Source: Idiomarinaceae bacterium HL-53 (lineage in GTDB: Bacteria > Pseudomonadota > Gammaproteobacteria > Enterobacterales > Alteromonadaceae). From it: 64,000 nucleotides of DNA. The notes beneath the pieces are model-generated. The model searched no databases and had not been told where the DNA came from. It saw nothing but the letters and a program-made list of their open reading frames with translations. Positions 29,204-37,489 of this stretch are shown here, piece by piece. Numbering within the stretch: the stretch's first letter is position 1; each line of letters opens with the position of its first letter. The stretch covers positions 1,896,659 to 1,960,658 of the forward strand of contig LN899469.1 of the NCBI GenBank assembly GCA_001458075.1. Direction: 5' to 3'. A program made the position numbers and the translations under genes.

Positions 29204-30370
29204 ATGAATTTGCATGAGTATCAAGCAAAACAGCTTTTCAGAGAGTTCGGACTGCCAGTATCTGATGGATACGCAGTTGATACGGCTGACGAGGCTGTCG
29301 AAGCAGCTAAAAAAATTGGTGGCGACAAGTGGGTCGTTAAATGTCAGGTTCACGCAGGTGGCCGTGGTAAAGCAGGTGGTGTAAAACTCGTCTCTAGCCT
29401 TGACGAAGTGCGTGCTTTCGCTGACAACTGGGTAGGCAAGAACCTTGTAACCTACCAAACAGACGCAAACGGCCAGCCGGTTGCAAAAATTCTTGTTGAA
29501 AGCTGCACTGATATTGCAAAAGAGCTTTATCTAGGTGCAGTTGTAGACCGTGCAACGCGTAAAATTGTGTTCATGGCTTCAACAGAAGGCGGCGTTGAAA
29601 TTGAAAAAGTTGCAGAAGAAACGCCTGAGAAAATCTTAAAGGCGATTATCGACCCGACCGTAGGGGCTCAACCTTTCCAAGGTCGAGATCTTGCATTCCA
29701 ACTCGGTTTGAACCCAGAGCAAGTGAAGCAATTCACGAAGATCTTCCTTGGTTTGGCACAAATGTTTGAGCAATATGATTTCGCGCTGCTTGAAATTAAC
29801 CCGTTAGTAATTACTGACGAAGGCAATCTGCACTGCTTAGACGGCAAAATCAACATCGATAGTAATGCTTTATATCGCCAGCCTAAGATCAAAGAGATGC
29901 ACGATCCTTCACAGGAAGATTCTCGCGAAGCACATGCTGCGAAGTTCGAGTTGAACTATGTAGCTCTCGACGGCAACATCGGTTGTATGGTGAATGGTGC
30001 CGGTCTTGCGATGGGAACGATGGACATCGTGAAATTGAACGGTGGTGAGCCAGCGAACTTCTTAGATGTAGGTGGCGGGGCAACTAAAGAGCGCGTTACT
30101 GAGGCATTCAAAATCATTTTGTCTGACGACAACGTGAAAGCAGTATTCGTGAACATCTTCGGTGGTATCGTTCGTTGCGATATGATCGCAGAAGGTATCA
30201 TTGGTGCGGTAGAAGAAGTAGGTGTGAAAGTACCTGTAGTTGTGCGCCTTGAAGGTAACAACGCAGAGCTTGGCGCTAAAAAACTCGCCGACAGCGGCTT
30301 GAACATTCAAGCGGCTACTAGTTTGACAGACGCAGCGCAGAAAGTAGTTGCTGCAGCCGGAGGTCAATAA
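29204..30370 (+). CDS. sucC: Succinyl-CoA ligase (ADP-forming) beta subunit SucC
   Basis: A 388-residue protein, identical in length to E. coli SucC. It begins [20 protein letters not shown] and has an ATP-grasp domain ([19 protein letters not shown]), followed by the CoA-ligase domain with [19 protein letters not shown] and [16 protein letters not shown]. With SucD it converts succinyl-CoA to succinate with nucleoside triphosphate formation. It is preceded by a terminator-like hairpin and a TATAAT, so it may be expressed partly apart from sucAB. Its stop overlaps the sucD start by one base (TAATG). Confidence 0.97.
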   Translation: MNLHEYQAKQLFREFGLPVSDGYAVDTADEAVEAAKKIGGDKWVVKCQVHAGGRGKAGGVKLVSSLDEVRAFADNWVGKNLVTYQTDANGQPVAKILVESCTDIAKELYLGAVVDRATRKIVFMASTEGGVEIEKVAEETPEKILKAIIDPTVGAQPFQGRDLAFQLGLNPEQVKQFTKIFLGLAQMFEQYDFALLEINPLVITDEGNLHCLDGKINIDSNALYRQPKIKEMHDPSQEDSREAHAAKFELNYVALDGNIGCMVNGAGLAMGTMDIVKLNGGEPANFLDVGGGATKERVTEAFKIILSDDNVKAVFVNIFGGIVRCDMIAEGIIGAVEEVGVKVPVVVRLEGNNAELGAKKLADSGLNIQAATSLTDAAQKVVAAAGGQ

Positions 30371-31242
30371 TGTCTATTTTGATCGATAAAAACACCAAAG
30401 TTATCTGCCAAGGTTTTACAGGCGGCCAAGGTACTTTTCATTCTGAGCAGGCTATCGCGTATGGCACTCAAATGGTTGGTGGTGTAACCCCAGGTAAAGG
30501 TGGTCAAACTCATCTAGGTTTGCCAGTTTTTAATACAGTGAAAGAAGCGGTTGCTGAAACCGGTGCGACTGCATCTGTTATCTACGTGCCTGCGCCTTTC
30601 TGTAAAGACTCAATCATTGAAGCTGCAGACGCGGGCATCGAGTTGATTGTTTGTATCACTGAGGGTATCCCGACTTTAGACATGCTCTACGTGAAAGAAT
30701 ACCTTACGCATAAAGGCGTGCGCATGATTGGTCCAAACTGCCCCGGCGTGATTACTCCGGGTGAGTGTAAGATTGGCATTATGCCAGGGCACATTCATAA
30801 GCCAGGTAAAGTAGGCATTGTTTCTCGTTCAGGTACGTTAACGTACGAAGCGGTAAAACAAACGACCGACGAAGGTTTTGGTCAGTCCACTTGTGTGGGT
30901 ATTGGTGGCGATCCGATTCCTGGCTCAAACTTCATCGATATTCTCGAAATGTTCGAGAAAGATCCTAAAACCGAAGCGATTGTAATGATCGGTGAGATTG
31001 GTGGAACGGCTGAAGAAGAAGCAGCGGAATACATCAAAAACAACGTGACGAAGCCAGTAGTTTCTTACATCGCGGGTGTTACTGCGCCTCCAGGTAAGCG
31101 CATGGGTCATGCTGGTGCGATTATTTCGGGTGGCAAAGGAACGGCAGACGAGAAATTTGCTGCATTAGAAGCTGCCGGTGTAAAGACCGTTCGTAGCTTG
31201 GCCGATATCGGTGCTGCCTTACGTGAAAAAACTGGTTGGTAA
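30370..31242 (+). CDS. sucD: Succinyl-CoA ligase alpha subunit SucD
   Basis: A 290-residue protein (E. coli 289). It has the N-terminal CoA-binding Rossmann domain ([19 protein letters not shown]) and the C-terminal ligase domain with the phosphorylated histidine in [15 protein letters not shown]. The segment [20 protein letters not shown] is typical. The ATG shares its A with the sucC stop (TAATG), so translation is coupled to give equal subunits. A strong terminator follows 20 bases after the stop. Confidence 0.97.
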   Translation: MSILIDKNTKVICQGFTGGQGTFHSEQAIAYGTQMVGGVTPGKGGQTHLGLPVFNTVKEAVAETGATASVIYVPAPFCKDSIIEAADAGIELIVCITEGIPTLDMLYVKEYLTHKGVRMIGPNCPGVITPGECKIGIMPGHIHKPGKVGIVSRSGTLTYEAVKQTTDEGFGQSTCVGIGGDPIPGSNFIDILEMFEKDPKTEAIVMIGEIGGTAEEEAAEYIKNNVTKPVVSYIAGVTAPPGKRMGHAGAIISGGKGTADEKFAALEAAGVKTVRSLADIGAALREKTGW

Positions 31243-31262
31243 TTGATACTAGTCGTTTATTT

Positions 31263-31288
31263 AAAAAGCGCCTGAGGGCGCTTTTTTT
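31263..31288 (+). terminator. Intrinsic terminator after sucD
   Basis: AAAAAGCGCC (31263-31272) pairs perfectly with GGCGCTTTTT (31277-31286) around a TGAG tetraloop, followed by more T. It closes the TCA gene block. Confidence 0.92.
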
Positions 31289-31298
31289 ATTGGAAACA

Positions 31299-31327
31299 TT
31301 GTCTTATAAATATTTTTTACCCATACT
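31299..31327 (+). promoter_or_regulatory. Possible promoter of the cNMP-binding-domain gene
   Basis: TTGTCT (31299-31304) and CATACT (31322-31327) are 17 bases apart, each four of six to consensus, and lie between the sucD terminator and the next start codon. Confidence 0.35.
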
Positions 31328-31357
31328 GAGGCGACTTCATAGGAAGAGGGATCCAGT

Positions 31358-31873
31358 ATGGGGACACAACTCATCACGAGAATTACAGAATTAAGAGCGG
31401 TCGAATTACTGAGCCGCGCACCTCTATTTAAAACGCTTACCTCGGAAGATAAGCGTCGTTTTGCTTCAACTCCCGGATTATTTCGCTTTGCCAAGGCCGG
31501 AAATAGCTTTATTGAGCAAGGAGAGGGTGACTATTCCATTTATGTTGTTATGACCGGGCGTGCGCGCATCCTTAAGGACGGGGTACATGTCGCAGATGTG
31601 GAGGCCGGCCAATTTGTGGGGGAGGTCGCTTTTATTTTAAGGGAGCCAAGAACAGCAACCGTGCTCGCCGCGACCGACATGATCTTATTAAAGATAGACG
31701 CTGAAAACTTTGTAAAGTTGCCAATTCGTGCGCGCGAGATTATGAAAGACAAGATTATTGAAGGGCTAGAGCACCGAATTGCGCATATGAATGATGAAAT
31801 TAAGCGCTATCGAACTGAAGCCGAGGCGCAATCGGACGAACCTCAAGATGAGGACGGTAAACCGGCGGCGTAA
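31358..31873 (+). CDS. Stand-alone cyclic-nucleotide-binding domain protein
   Basis: A 171-residue protein with a single CAP-type cyclic-nucleotide-binding domain (about residues 23-130). The phosphate-binding cassette is recognisable as GQFVGEVAFILREPRTATV, with the Glu and Arg that contact the cyclic phosphate in known sensors. There is no DNA-binding domain. Instead a basic/acidic helical tail (LEHRIAHMNDEIKRY) suggests a coiled coil, followed by an acidic disordered end. It may act as a ligand-sensing partner for another protein. AGGAAGAGG lies upstream of ATG at 31358. It precedes the acyl-CoA dehydrogenase operon by 66 bases; a link is possible but unproven. Confidence 0.75.
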   Translation: MGTQLITRITELRAVELLSRAPLFKTLTSEDKRRFASTPGLFRFAKAGNSFIEQGEGDYSIYVVMTGRARILKDGVHVADVEAGQFVGEVAFILREPRTATVLAATDMILLKIDAENFVKLPIRAREIMKDKIIEGLEHRIAHMNDEIKRYRTEAEAQSDEPQDEDGKPAA

Positions 31874-31939
31874 AGGGTGGTCAGTCCAGTGTAAGTCCGC
31901 TAGGATAAGTGTAAATAGAACAATAATGCTGAGGCAAAT

Positions 31940-33166
31940 ATGTACGGTTTATCAGAAAATGGAAGCCATTGGCTTGCACGTGTAAAGTCCTTTATGGCGG
32001 AACATATTGTCCCCTATGAATCTCAATACCTCAAAAATAATATTGAGATGAATGCCCACTCGAGATGGCAGGAATGGCAACTCGATCCCACAATTCAAGC
32101 GCTCAAAGAAAAAGCACAGCGGGCAGGCCTTTGGAACCTATTTTTACCCGACGAAACGCTCGGGCAAGGGCTTTCAACCTATGACTACGCGCCACTTGCA
32201 GAACAAATGGGTCGCTCTCTCATTGCGCCTGAGATTTTTAATTGCAACGCACCAGACACCGGTAATATGGAGGTGCTCTATCACTATGGGACACCGGCAC
32301 AGCAGGAGCAATGGTTAAAGCCTTTACTTAGCGGTGAAATTCGTTCGGTATTTGGCATGACAGAGCCACAAGTGGCGAGCTCTGATGCAACAAATATGGA
32401 AACGCGAATTGACGCTGACGGTGATTCTGTTGTGGTCACTGGACGCAAATGGTGGTCGACGGGCCTTGGTCATCCGCATGCAAAATTTGCCATTGTGATG
32501 GGACTCACAGACCCCCAGGCAGATCGACATCAACAGCACTCTATGGTGATTGTGCCATTAGACGCCGAAGGCGTTAACATTGAACGCATGCTCCCTGTTT
32601 TTGGCGATTATGACGCGCCTTATGGACATGGAGAAGTGTCATTCGATCAAGTTCGGGTGCCGAAGGAGAACGTGATTGGGTGTTTAGGTGCTGGTTTTGC
32701 AATCGCACAGGGTCGACTGGGGCCGGGTCGTATCCATCATTGTATGCGTGCGATTGGTGCAGCAGAGCAGGCGCTTTCTCTGTTAATCCAGCGTGCAACC
32801 TCAAGAATTGCATTTGGCGCTCCGCTTATTAAGTTAGGTGACAACGGAACGCGCATTGCGCGTCATCGCATGGCAATCGATCAAGCACGACTCTACACGC
32901 TTCACACAGCAAGACTGATTGATGAACAAGGCGTGAAAGCGGCTGCAAGTGAAATTGCTGGTATCAAAGCAGTGATTCCAAAAATGTTAGAGGCCGTCGT
33001 AGACGACGCCATTCAAATTCATGGTGGGGGCGGGTTGAGCCACGATTATCCGTTGACCGCATTTTATGCAATTGCGCGTGCATTGAGGCTCGCTGATGGA
33101 CCCGATGAAGTACATGAAGCCTCAGTACTCCGGCAAGAATTGAAGAAATATAAGAGGGAGTCATGA
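31940..33166 (+). CDS. ACAD10/ACAD11-type acyl-CoA dehydrogenase
   Basis: A 408-residue acyl-CoA dehydrogenase clearly of the ACAD11 branch. It shows FNCNAPDTGNMEVL, FGMTEPQVASSDATN, GRKWWSTGLGHP, AQGRLGPGRIHHCMRAIG and ALRLADGPDEVHEAS, all signatures shared with the dehydrogenase domain of animal ACAD10 and ACAD11. In those proteins, and in the bacterial LvaC of levulinate catabolism, this branch works on 4-phospho-acyl-CoA made by a partner kinase and removes the phosphate. The kinase gene follows with an ATGA overlap. The natural substrate here is not known. Confidence 0.88.
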   Translation: MYGLSENGSHWLARVKSFMAEHIVPYESQYLKNNIEMNAHSRWQEWQLDPTIQALKEKAQRAGLWNLFLPDETLGQGLSTYDYAPLAEQMGRSLIAPEIFNCNAPDTGNMEVLYHYGTPAQQEQWLKPLLSGEIRSVFGMTEPQVASSDATNMETRIDADGDSVVVTGRKWWSTGLGHPHAKFAIVMGLTDPQADRHQQHSMVIVPLDAEGVNIERMLPVFGDYDAPYGHGEVSFDQVRVPKENVIGCLGAGFAIAQGRLGPGRIHHCMRAIGAAEQALSLLIQRATSRIAFGAPLIKLGDNGTRIARHRMAIDQARLYTLHTARLIDEQGVKAAASEIAGIKAVIPKMLEAVVDDAIQIHGGGGLSHDYPLTAFYAIARALRLADGPDEVHEASVLRQELKKYKRES

Positions 33167-34236
33167 GCGAATTTGAAGATCGCGGCAAGGCACTCCGCGA
33201 AGAAGAAACATTCAACATTGGCGCCGTCGATCAGTGGCTCAAGAAAAGTCTCCCTCATTTGCAAGGAACGCCTGAGGTGACTCAGTTTCATGGCGGAGCA
33301 TCGAACTGGACGTATCGCTTTGCTTATGCCAATGAAGATTTGATTTTGAGGCGACCACCCGCAGGCACTAAAGCCAAGTCAGCCCATAATATGAAACGGG
33401 AACATGATTTACAGGCGGCTTTGCGCCCATATTTTCCGAAGGTGCCGGAAATGATCGGCTATTGTGATGATGAATCACTGATTGGTGCCGATTTCTACGT
33501 GATGAAAAGAATGGCGGGTATCATTCCGCGCAAGAACTTACCGCGGGGTCTTACACTGACCACTATAGAGGTTAGAAATCTTTGTGAGTCTATGCTGGAT
33601 ACTTTGGTTGACTTACATCGTATCAAAATTGAAGGAACGGAGCTTGAAAGCCTGAGCAAAGGGAGTGGCTTTGTTGCACGCCAAGTTTCAGGTTGGAACA
33701 CGCGTTATGAGAAGTCGCGTACTTGGAATGTTCCGCGGGCAAAAAAATTAATGAAATGGCTGCAAGAAAACCAGCCTGAACAGGAAACGTTGTGTTTAAC
33801 CCATAACGATTTTCGCTTCGATAATCTCGTTCTCTCCACGGATGATCCAACCAAGATATTAGCGGTTTTGGATTGGGAATTGGCAGCGATTGGTGATCCG
33901 CTCATGGAGGTGGGGAATTTACTTGCCTATTGGGTGGAAGCTGATGACGACAAAATTGCACAATCAACTCGTCGACAGCCAACTCATTTAAAAGGCATGA
34001 TGACGCGCGATGAAGTCGTGGCATATTACTTTGAAAAAGCCGGTTTACCGCCGGTAGATATGACATTCTATCAAGTGTTTGGCCTGTTTCGATTGTCAGT
34101 GATTGCCCAACAAATTTATTATCGCTATCACCACAAACAAACGAGAAACCCAGCATTCAAGAACTTTTGGTTTCTCGTTCACTACTTACATTGGCGAGCG
34201 AAGCGACTCATTAAGCAAGCGAAATTACGCTCATGA
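33163..34236 (+). CDS. Aminoglycoside-phosphotransferase-fold kinase, ACAD10/11-associated
   Basis: A 357-residue protein-kinase-like (APH) enzyme. The N lobe has the nucleotide loop FHGGASNWTYRF (about residues 43-54) and LILRRPPAGTKAKSAHNM, as in the kinase domain of ACAD11. The catalytic loop is CLTHNDFRFDN and the metal-binding aspartate lies in LAVLDWELAAIGDP. In the ACAD10/11 and LvaA family such kinases phosphorylate the hydroxyl group of 4-hydroxyacyl-CoA rather than antibiotics. The 4-base overlap with the dehydrogenase before it and the phosphatase-like gene after it supports a shared pathway. Confidence 0.87.
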   Translation: MSEFEDRGKALREEETFNIGAVDQWLKKSLPHLQGTPEVTQFHGGASNWTYRFAYANEDLILRRPPAGTKAKSAHNMKREHDLQAALRPYFPKVPEMIGYCDDESLIGADFYVMKRMAGIIPRKNLPRGLTLTTIEVRNLCESMLDTLVDLHRIKIEGTELESLSKGSGFVARQVSGWNTRYEKSRTWNVPRAKKLMKWLQENQPEQETLCLTHNDFRFDNLVLSTDDPTKILAVLDWELAAIGDPLMEVGNLLAYWVEADDDKIAQSTRRQPTHLKGMMTRDEVVAYYFEKAGLPPVDMTFYQVFGLFRLSVIAQQIYYRYHHKQTRNPAFKNFWFLVHYLHWRAKRLIKQAKLRS

Positions 34237-34916
34237 TCGTTACACTTGTACGCCATGGGCAAGCGTCTTTTCATGCCGATGATTATGACGAGCTTTCTTC
34301 ACTAGGTTATTCACAAGCGCAACGTTTAGCAGAAATGGTCGCTACTTTTAATGATCCGATTGATGCCATGGTCACCGGTACTCTGAAAAGGCATCAGCAA
34401 ACTGCAAATACGTTTCTCACAACCTTGGGAAAACCTATAGCTGCCTCTGAGCACTGTGGCTGGAACGAGTTTGATCACCGTGACGTACTCAAAGAATATG
34501 TGCTGGCAAATCCGTCGGCGCGGGCAGATGTGCTCTCGCGGGAACCAGAGCGAGTGCTCCCTGTGCTCGCAGAAGCCATTGGGCGATGGCAACAAGTTGC
34601 CGACGGGTACAAAGAGAATTGGAATGTGTTTGAAGAGAGAGTGCAAGCAGCTTGGTTATATTTATTAAACACTTATGCTGAGAAAAAACACATTTGGGTA
34701 TTTACCTCCGGTGGTCCGATTGCGACCTCCATTATACAAGCGTTAGAGGTTGAGCAGACTCATATGGTAGGGTTAAATACAAAGCTAATGAATACAAGTT
34801 TAACGCGCTTCTATTGCGAATCCATAAGCGCGAACAACATGAAGATCCATTTATTGAGTTACAACGAGCATACGCATTTAACCGGGCAATACGCCCATTT
34901 GCGCAGTTATCGTTAA
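34233..34916 (+). CDS. Histidine-phosphatase-superfamily protein lacking the second catalytic His
   Basis: A 227-residue protein with the N-terminal RHG motif (TLVRHGQASF; phosphate-accepting His8), GTLKRHQQTA around residue 49 and the acid segment CGWNEFDHRDVL (Glu79). The second histidine of the family normally sits in a motif like SHGG. Here it reads WVFTSGGPIATS, with Ser159 in its place. It may be a weak or specialised phosphatase or a binding protein. Its start overlaps the kinase stop (ATGA), so it probably belongs to the same acyl-CoA pathway. Confidence 0.82.
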   Translation: MIVTLVRHGQASFHADDYDELSSLGYSQAQRLAEMVATFNDPIDAMVTGTLKRHQQTANTFLTTLGKPIAASEHCGWNEFDHRDVLKEYVLANPSARADVLSREPERVLPVLAEAIGRWQQVADGYKENWNVFEERVQAAWLYLLNTYAEKKHIWVFTSGGPIATSIIQALEVEQTHMVGLNTKLMNTSLTRFYCESISANNMKIHLLSYNEHTHLTGQYAHLRSYR

Positions 34917-34938
34917 TCCACAGACGAAAGAGACAATC

Positions 34939-35694
34939 ATGACGCGGAAAAATATAATAATTACAGGTGCGAGCTCAGGTTTAGGTGCGGAAATGGCTCG
35001 TCAATTTGCGGCCAAAGGCAGGAACCTTGGGTTATGCGCACGTCGGGTTGAGCGTTTAGAAGGGCTTAAAAATGAAATTAAGGCGCAATATCCGGAAGTG
35101 AAAGTCAGCCTAAAAGCGCTCGATGTGAATGATCACGACGCGGTATTCAGTGTCTTTAATGAATACAAAGAGGAATTCGGCAGTATTGATCGAGTCATCG
35201 TAAACGCAGGCATGGGAAAAGGCGGCTCATTGGGTACAGGATTGTTTAAACACAATCGCGACACACTCTCTACTAATTTGATTGCTGCGCTTGCGCAATG
35301 TGAAGCAGCGCTAGAAATTTTTCGTGCTCAAAACTCGGGGCATTTAGTGACCATTGCTTCTATTAGTGCTCTGCGTGGAATGCCACGTGCCATGACTGCT
35401 TATGCGGCAAGCAAGGCAGGTTTAGTCAATTTAACCGAGGGCATTCGAGCCGACTTGCTAAAATCGAGATCACCTATTGCTGTCAGCTGTATTTTACCCG
35501 GATTTATACGCTCAGAAATTAATGAGAAGGTGAAGAATACACCTTTCATGGTTGACACGAAGCCAGGTGTAGCCGCGATGGTCAAGGCAATAGAGAAAGA
35601 AGCGGTTGAGTCCTATGTTCCGGCTTGGCCATGGCGATTCATGGCATTTCTAATGAAGCGCCTCCCGTTAAAAACTGTAATGAAGTTAGGATAA
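34939..35694 (+). CDS. Short-chain dehydrogenase/reductase (SDR)
   Basis: A 251-residue classical SDR. The nucleotide-binding motif TGASSGLGAEMA is at residues 8-19, with CARRVERL following, which hints at NADPH preference through Arg residues. The structural motif is VNAGMGKGG, the catalytic Ser lies in TIASISALRGMP and the Tyr-Lys pair in AYAASKAGLVNLTE. It oxidises or reduces an alcohol/keto group. It lies 22 bases after the phosphatase-like gene on the same strand and could interconvert the hydroxy and oxo forms of the acyl substrate; that role is inferred only from position. Confidence 0.88.
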   Translation: MTRKNIIITGASSGLGAEMARQFAAKGRNLGLCARRVERLEGLKNEIKAQYPEVKVSLKALDVNDHDAVFSVFNEYKEEFGSIDRVIVNAGMGKGGSLGTGLFKHNRDTLSTNLIAALAQCEAALEIFRAQNSGHLVTIASISALRGMPRAMTAYAASKAGLVNLTEGIRADLLKSRSPIAVSCILPGFIRSEINEKVKNTPFMVDTKPGVAAMVKAIEKEAVESYVPAWPWRFMAFLMKRLPLKTVMKLG

Positions 35695-35698
35695 GTGA

Positions 35699-36523
35699 AT
35701 GTTGCGTGTGCCGATTTATCAAGTCGATGCCTTTGCCGATGAATTGTTCAGTGGGAATCCTGCAGCAGTTTGCCCCTTGCCGTATTGGTTTCCCGATGGG
35801 GTATTAAAAAAAATAGCAGCAGAAAATAATTTGTCGGAAACTGCGTTTATTGTGAACCATGAAAAAGGTTTGGAAATTCGTTGGTTCACTCCAGAAGCAG
35901 AGGTCGATTTATGTGGACATGCGACATTGGGCTCGGCCCACGTGTTGTTTACGCACTTAGGTTACAGTGAGTCGGAGCTTGAATTCCAGAGTCGTAGCGG
36001 CCCACTTCGAGTGGTGCGCGAAGAGCAGATGTATGCCATGGACTTTCCAGCCCAAACCCTAGAGCGCTGCAAGGCTCCAGAACCACTCTTGTTAGGACTT
36101 GGCATCTCTCCACAACAAGTTTACAAAGGCTTTGACTATGTGGTTGAGTACGCTTCAGCAACTGAGGTTCTCGCGATCGAGCCTAATCTCGAGGCATTGA
36201 TGCATATTGACGGGCGTGGTGTGGTTGTAACGGCACCAGCCGATAGTCATGAAGATTACCAGTTCATTAGCCGTGCGTTTTTCCCAAAATTAAAGGTGCC
36301 GGAAGATCCCGTGACCGGTTCGGCACACTGTGAGCTTGCACCTTTTTGGGCCTCTAAATTAGGTCGGAATCAAGTCATCGGATATCAAGCGAGTGCACGT
36401 GGTGGTCGTGTGGTGTGCGAGTTAAACGGTGAGCGTGTCGCTATTAAAGGTGCGGTTGTCGATTATTTGCGAGGCGAGATCACGCTGCCAAAAAAACTGT
36501 TACGCGGGAGTGAATCAGTATGA
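35699..36523 (+). CDS. PhzF-family isomerase-like protein
   Basis: A 274-residue PhzF-type protein with two similar halves. The N half holds YQVDAFADELFSGNPAAVC, then NNLSETAFI with the catalytic Glu of the family, and VDLCGHATLGSAHVL. The C half holds KVPEDPVTGSAHCELAPFW. Known members isomerise small metabolites (PhzF in phenazine synthesis), but most genomic homologues have no known substrate and there are no phenazine genes here. It starts 4 bases after the SDR stop and overlaps the next gene by 4 bases, so it is in the same transcription unit. Confidence 0.88.
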   Translation: MLRVPIYQVDAFADELFSGNPAAVCPLPYWFPDGVLKKIAAENNLSETAFIVNHEKGLEIRWFTPEAEVDLCGHATLGSAHVLFTHLGYSESELEFQSRSGPLRVVREEQMYAMDFPAQTLERCKAPEPLLLGLGISPQQVYKGFDYVVEYASATEVLAIEPNLEALMHIDGRGVVVTAPADSHEDYQFISRAFFPKLKVPEDPVTGSAHCELAPFWASKLGRNQVIGYQASARGGRVVCELNGERVAIKGAVVDYLRGEITLPKKLLRGSESV

Positions 36524-37461
36524 AAGTGATTCAATGGATAGCTTCCGTCTTGTTCGTATTATTAGTATTGCTTGTGGTTTGGGTCTACGTTTTGCACGCA
36601 CGTAGCTTTAATGAAGAGCTCCAGTATGATGAGCAGCTTCAAGCGCGGGCGCCGGGTGAAGTTATTGAAGCGGGCCTAGGCGGCACGCACTATCAAGTCT
36701 TTGGCGCAGAGCATGAGCCAACGATAGTGCTTGTACATGGCTTTAGCATGCCCACAGCTGTTTGGGGACAAACAGGGCCGCTTTTGGCCGCCCGTGGTTT
36801 TCGGGTTGTGCAATACGATTTATGGGGAAGAGGTTTTTCAGCTCGCCCCGACGTGCCATACACCGGCGCTTTATATGAACAACAATTAATTTCGTTGCTG
36901 GATGCTCTCAGTATCCAAGAGCCCGTGGCAATTGTCGGATTATCAATGGGAGGTGCGATTACGGCGCGAACTGTGGCGAATCATCCCGAGAGATTCAGTC
37001 ACGTTGCCTTTATCGCACCTTTGCATCAGCCGATGGCGCCTCCGAGCATACCTGCGAGTTTAGGATATTATATGCTCTCTGCTTTTTATGTACCTGCACT
37101 TGCTACGTCTATTTCGCCCGAGAAGTATGGTGCGGCGGTGGCGCAAGAACTTTCAACCGCGTACGAATCGCAGCGAGAAATTGAAGGTTTTACGCGTGCG
37201 CTCACATCATCTATTTATAGCTTCACACCAGATAACCACCCAGCTTATTTTCAGCGTGTCGGTGAGCGAGTTATGCCGAAGCTGGTGATTTGGGGAACGG
37301 CTGATGACACTGTACCTTTCTCGCACCATACCGGGGTGCTGAGCGACTTGAATGTTACCACAGATGCGCTTGTTGTGTTCGAGGGCGCGGGGCACCTTCC
37401 TCATCTCGAAGCGCCTGATATGTTCGCTGAAGCGATGGCCAAGTTTATTGTACAAGACTGA
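36520..37461 (+). CDS. Membrane-anchored alpha/beta hydrolase
   Basis: A 313-residue alpha/beta hydrolase with an N-terminal transmembrane anchor (about residues 5-25), which would hold the enzyme at the outer face of the inner membrane. The oxyanion segment is LVHGFSMP, the nucleophile Ser142 lies in VGLSMGGAI, the acid is in WGTADDTVPF and the His in GAGHLPHLEAP. A lipase, esterase or thioesterase role is possible; nothing shows the substrate. It overlaps the PhzF-like gene by 4 bases (ATGA) and is the last gene of this run. Confidence 0.88.
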   Translation: MKVIQWIASVLFVLLVLLVVWVYVLHARSFNEELQYDEQLQARAPGEVIEAGLGGTHYQVFGAEHEPTIVLVHGFSMPTAVWGQTGPLLAARGFRVVQYDLWGRGFSARPDVPYTGALYEQQLISLLDALSIQEPVAIVGLSMGGAITARTVANHPERFSHVAFIAPLHQPMAPPSIPASLGYYMLSAFYVPALATSISPEKYGAAVAQELSTAYESQREIEGFTRALTSSIYSFTPDNHPAYFQRVGERVMPKLVIWGTADDTVPFSHHTGVLSDLNVTTDALVVFEGAGHLPHLEAPDMFAEAMAKFIVQD

Positions 37462-37468
37462 GGAGATT

Positions 37469-37489
37469 CCCCGCGTTAAACCCGCGGGG
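37469..37489. terminator. Hairpin between convergent hydrolase and ABC permease genes
   Basis: CCCCGCG (37469-37475) pairs with CGCGGGG (37483-37489). The 7-base loop contains the stop codon of the minus-strand permease. The T-rich tail is weak in both directions, so it is a possible rather than a strong terminator. Confidence 0.45.
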
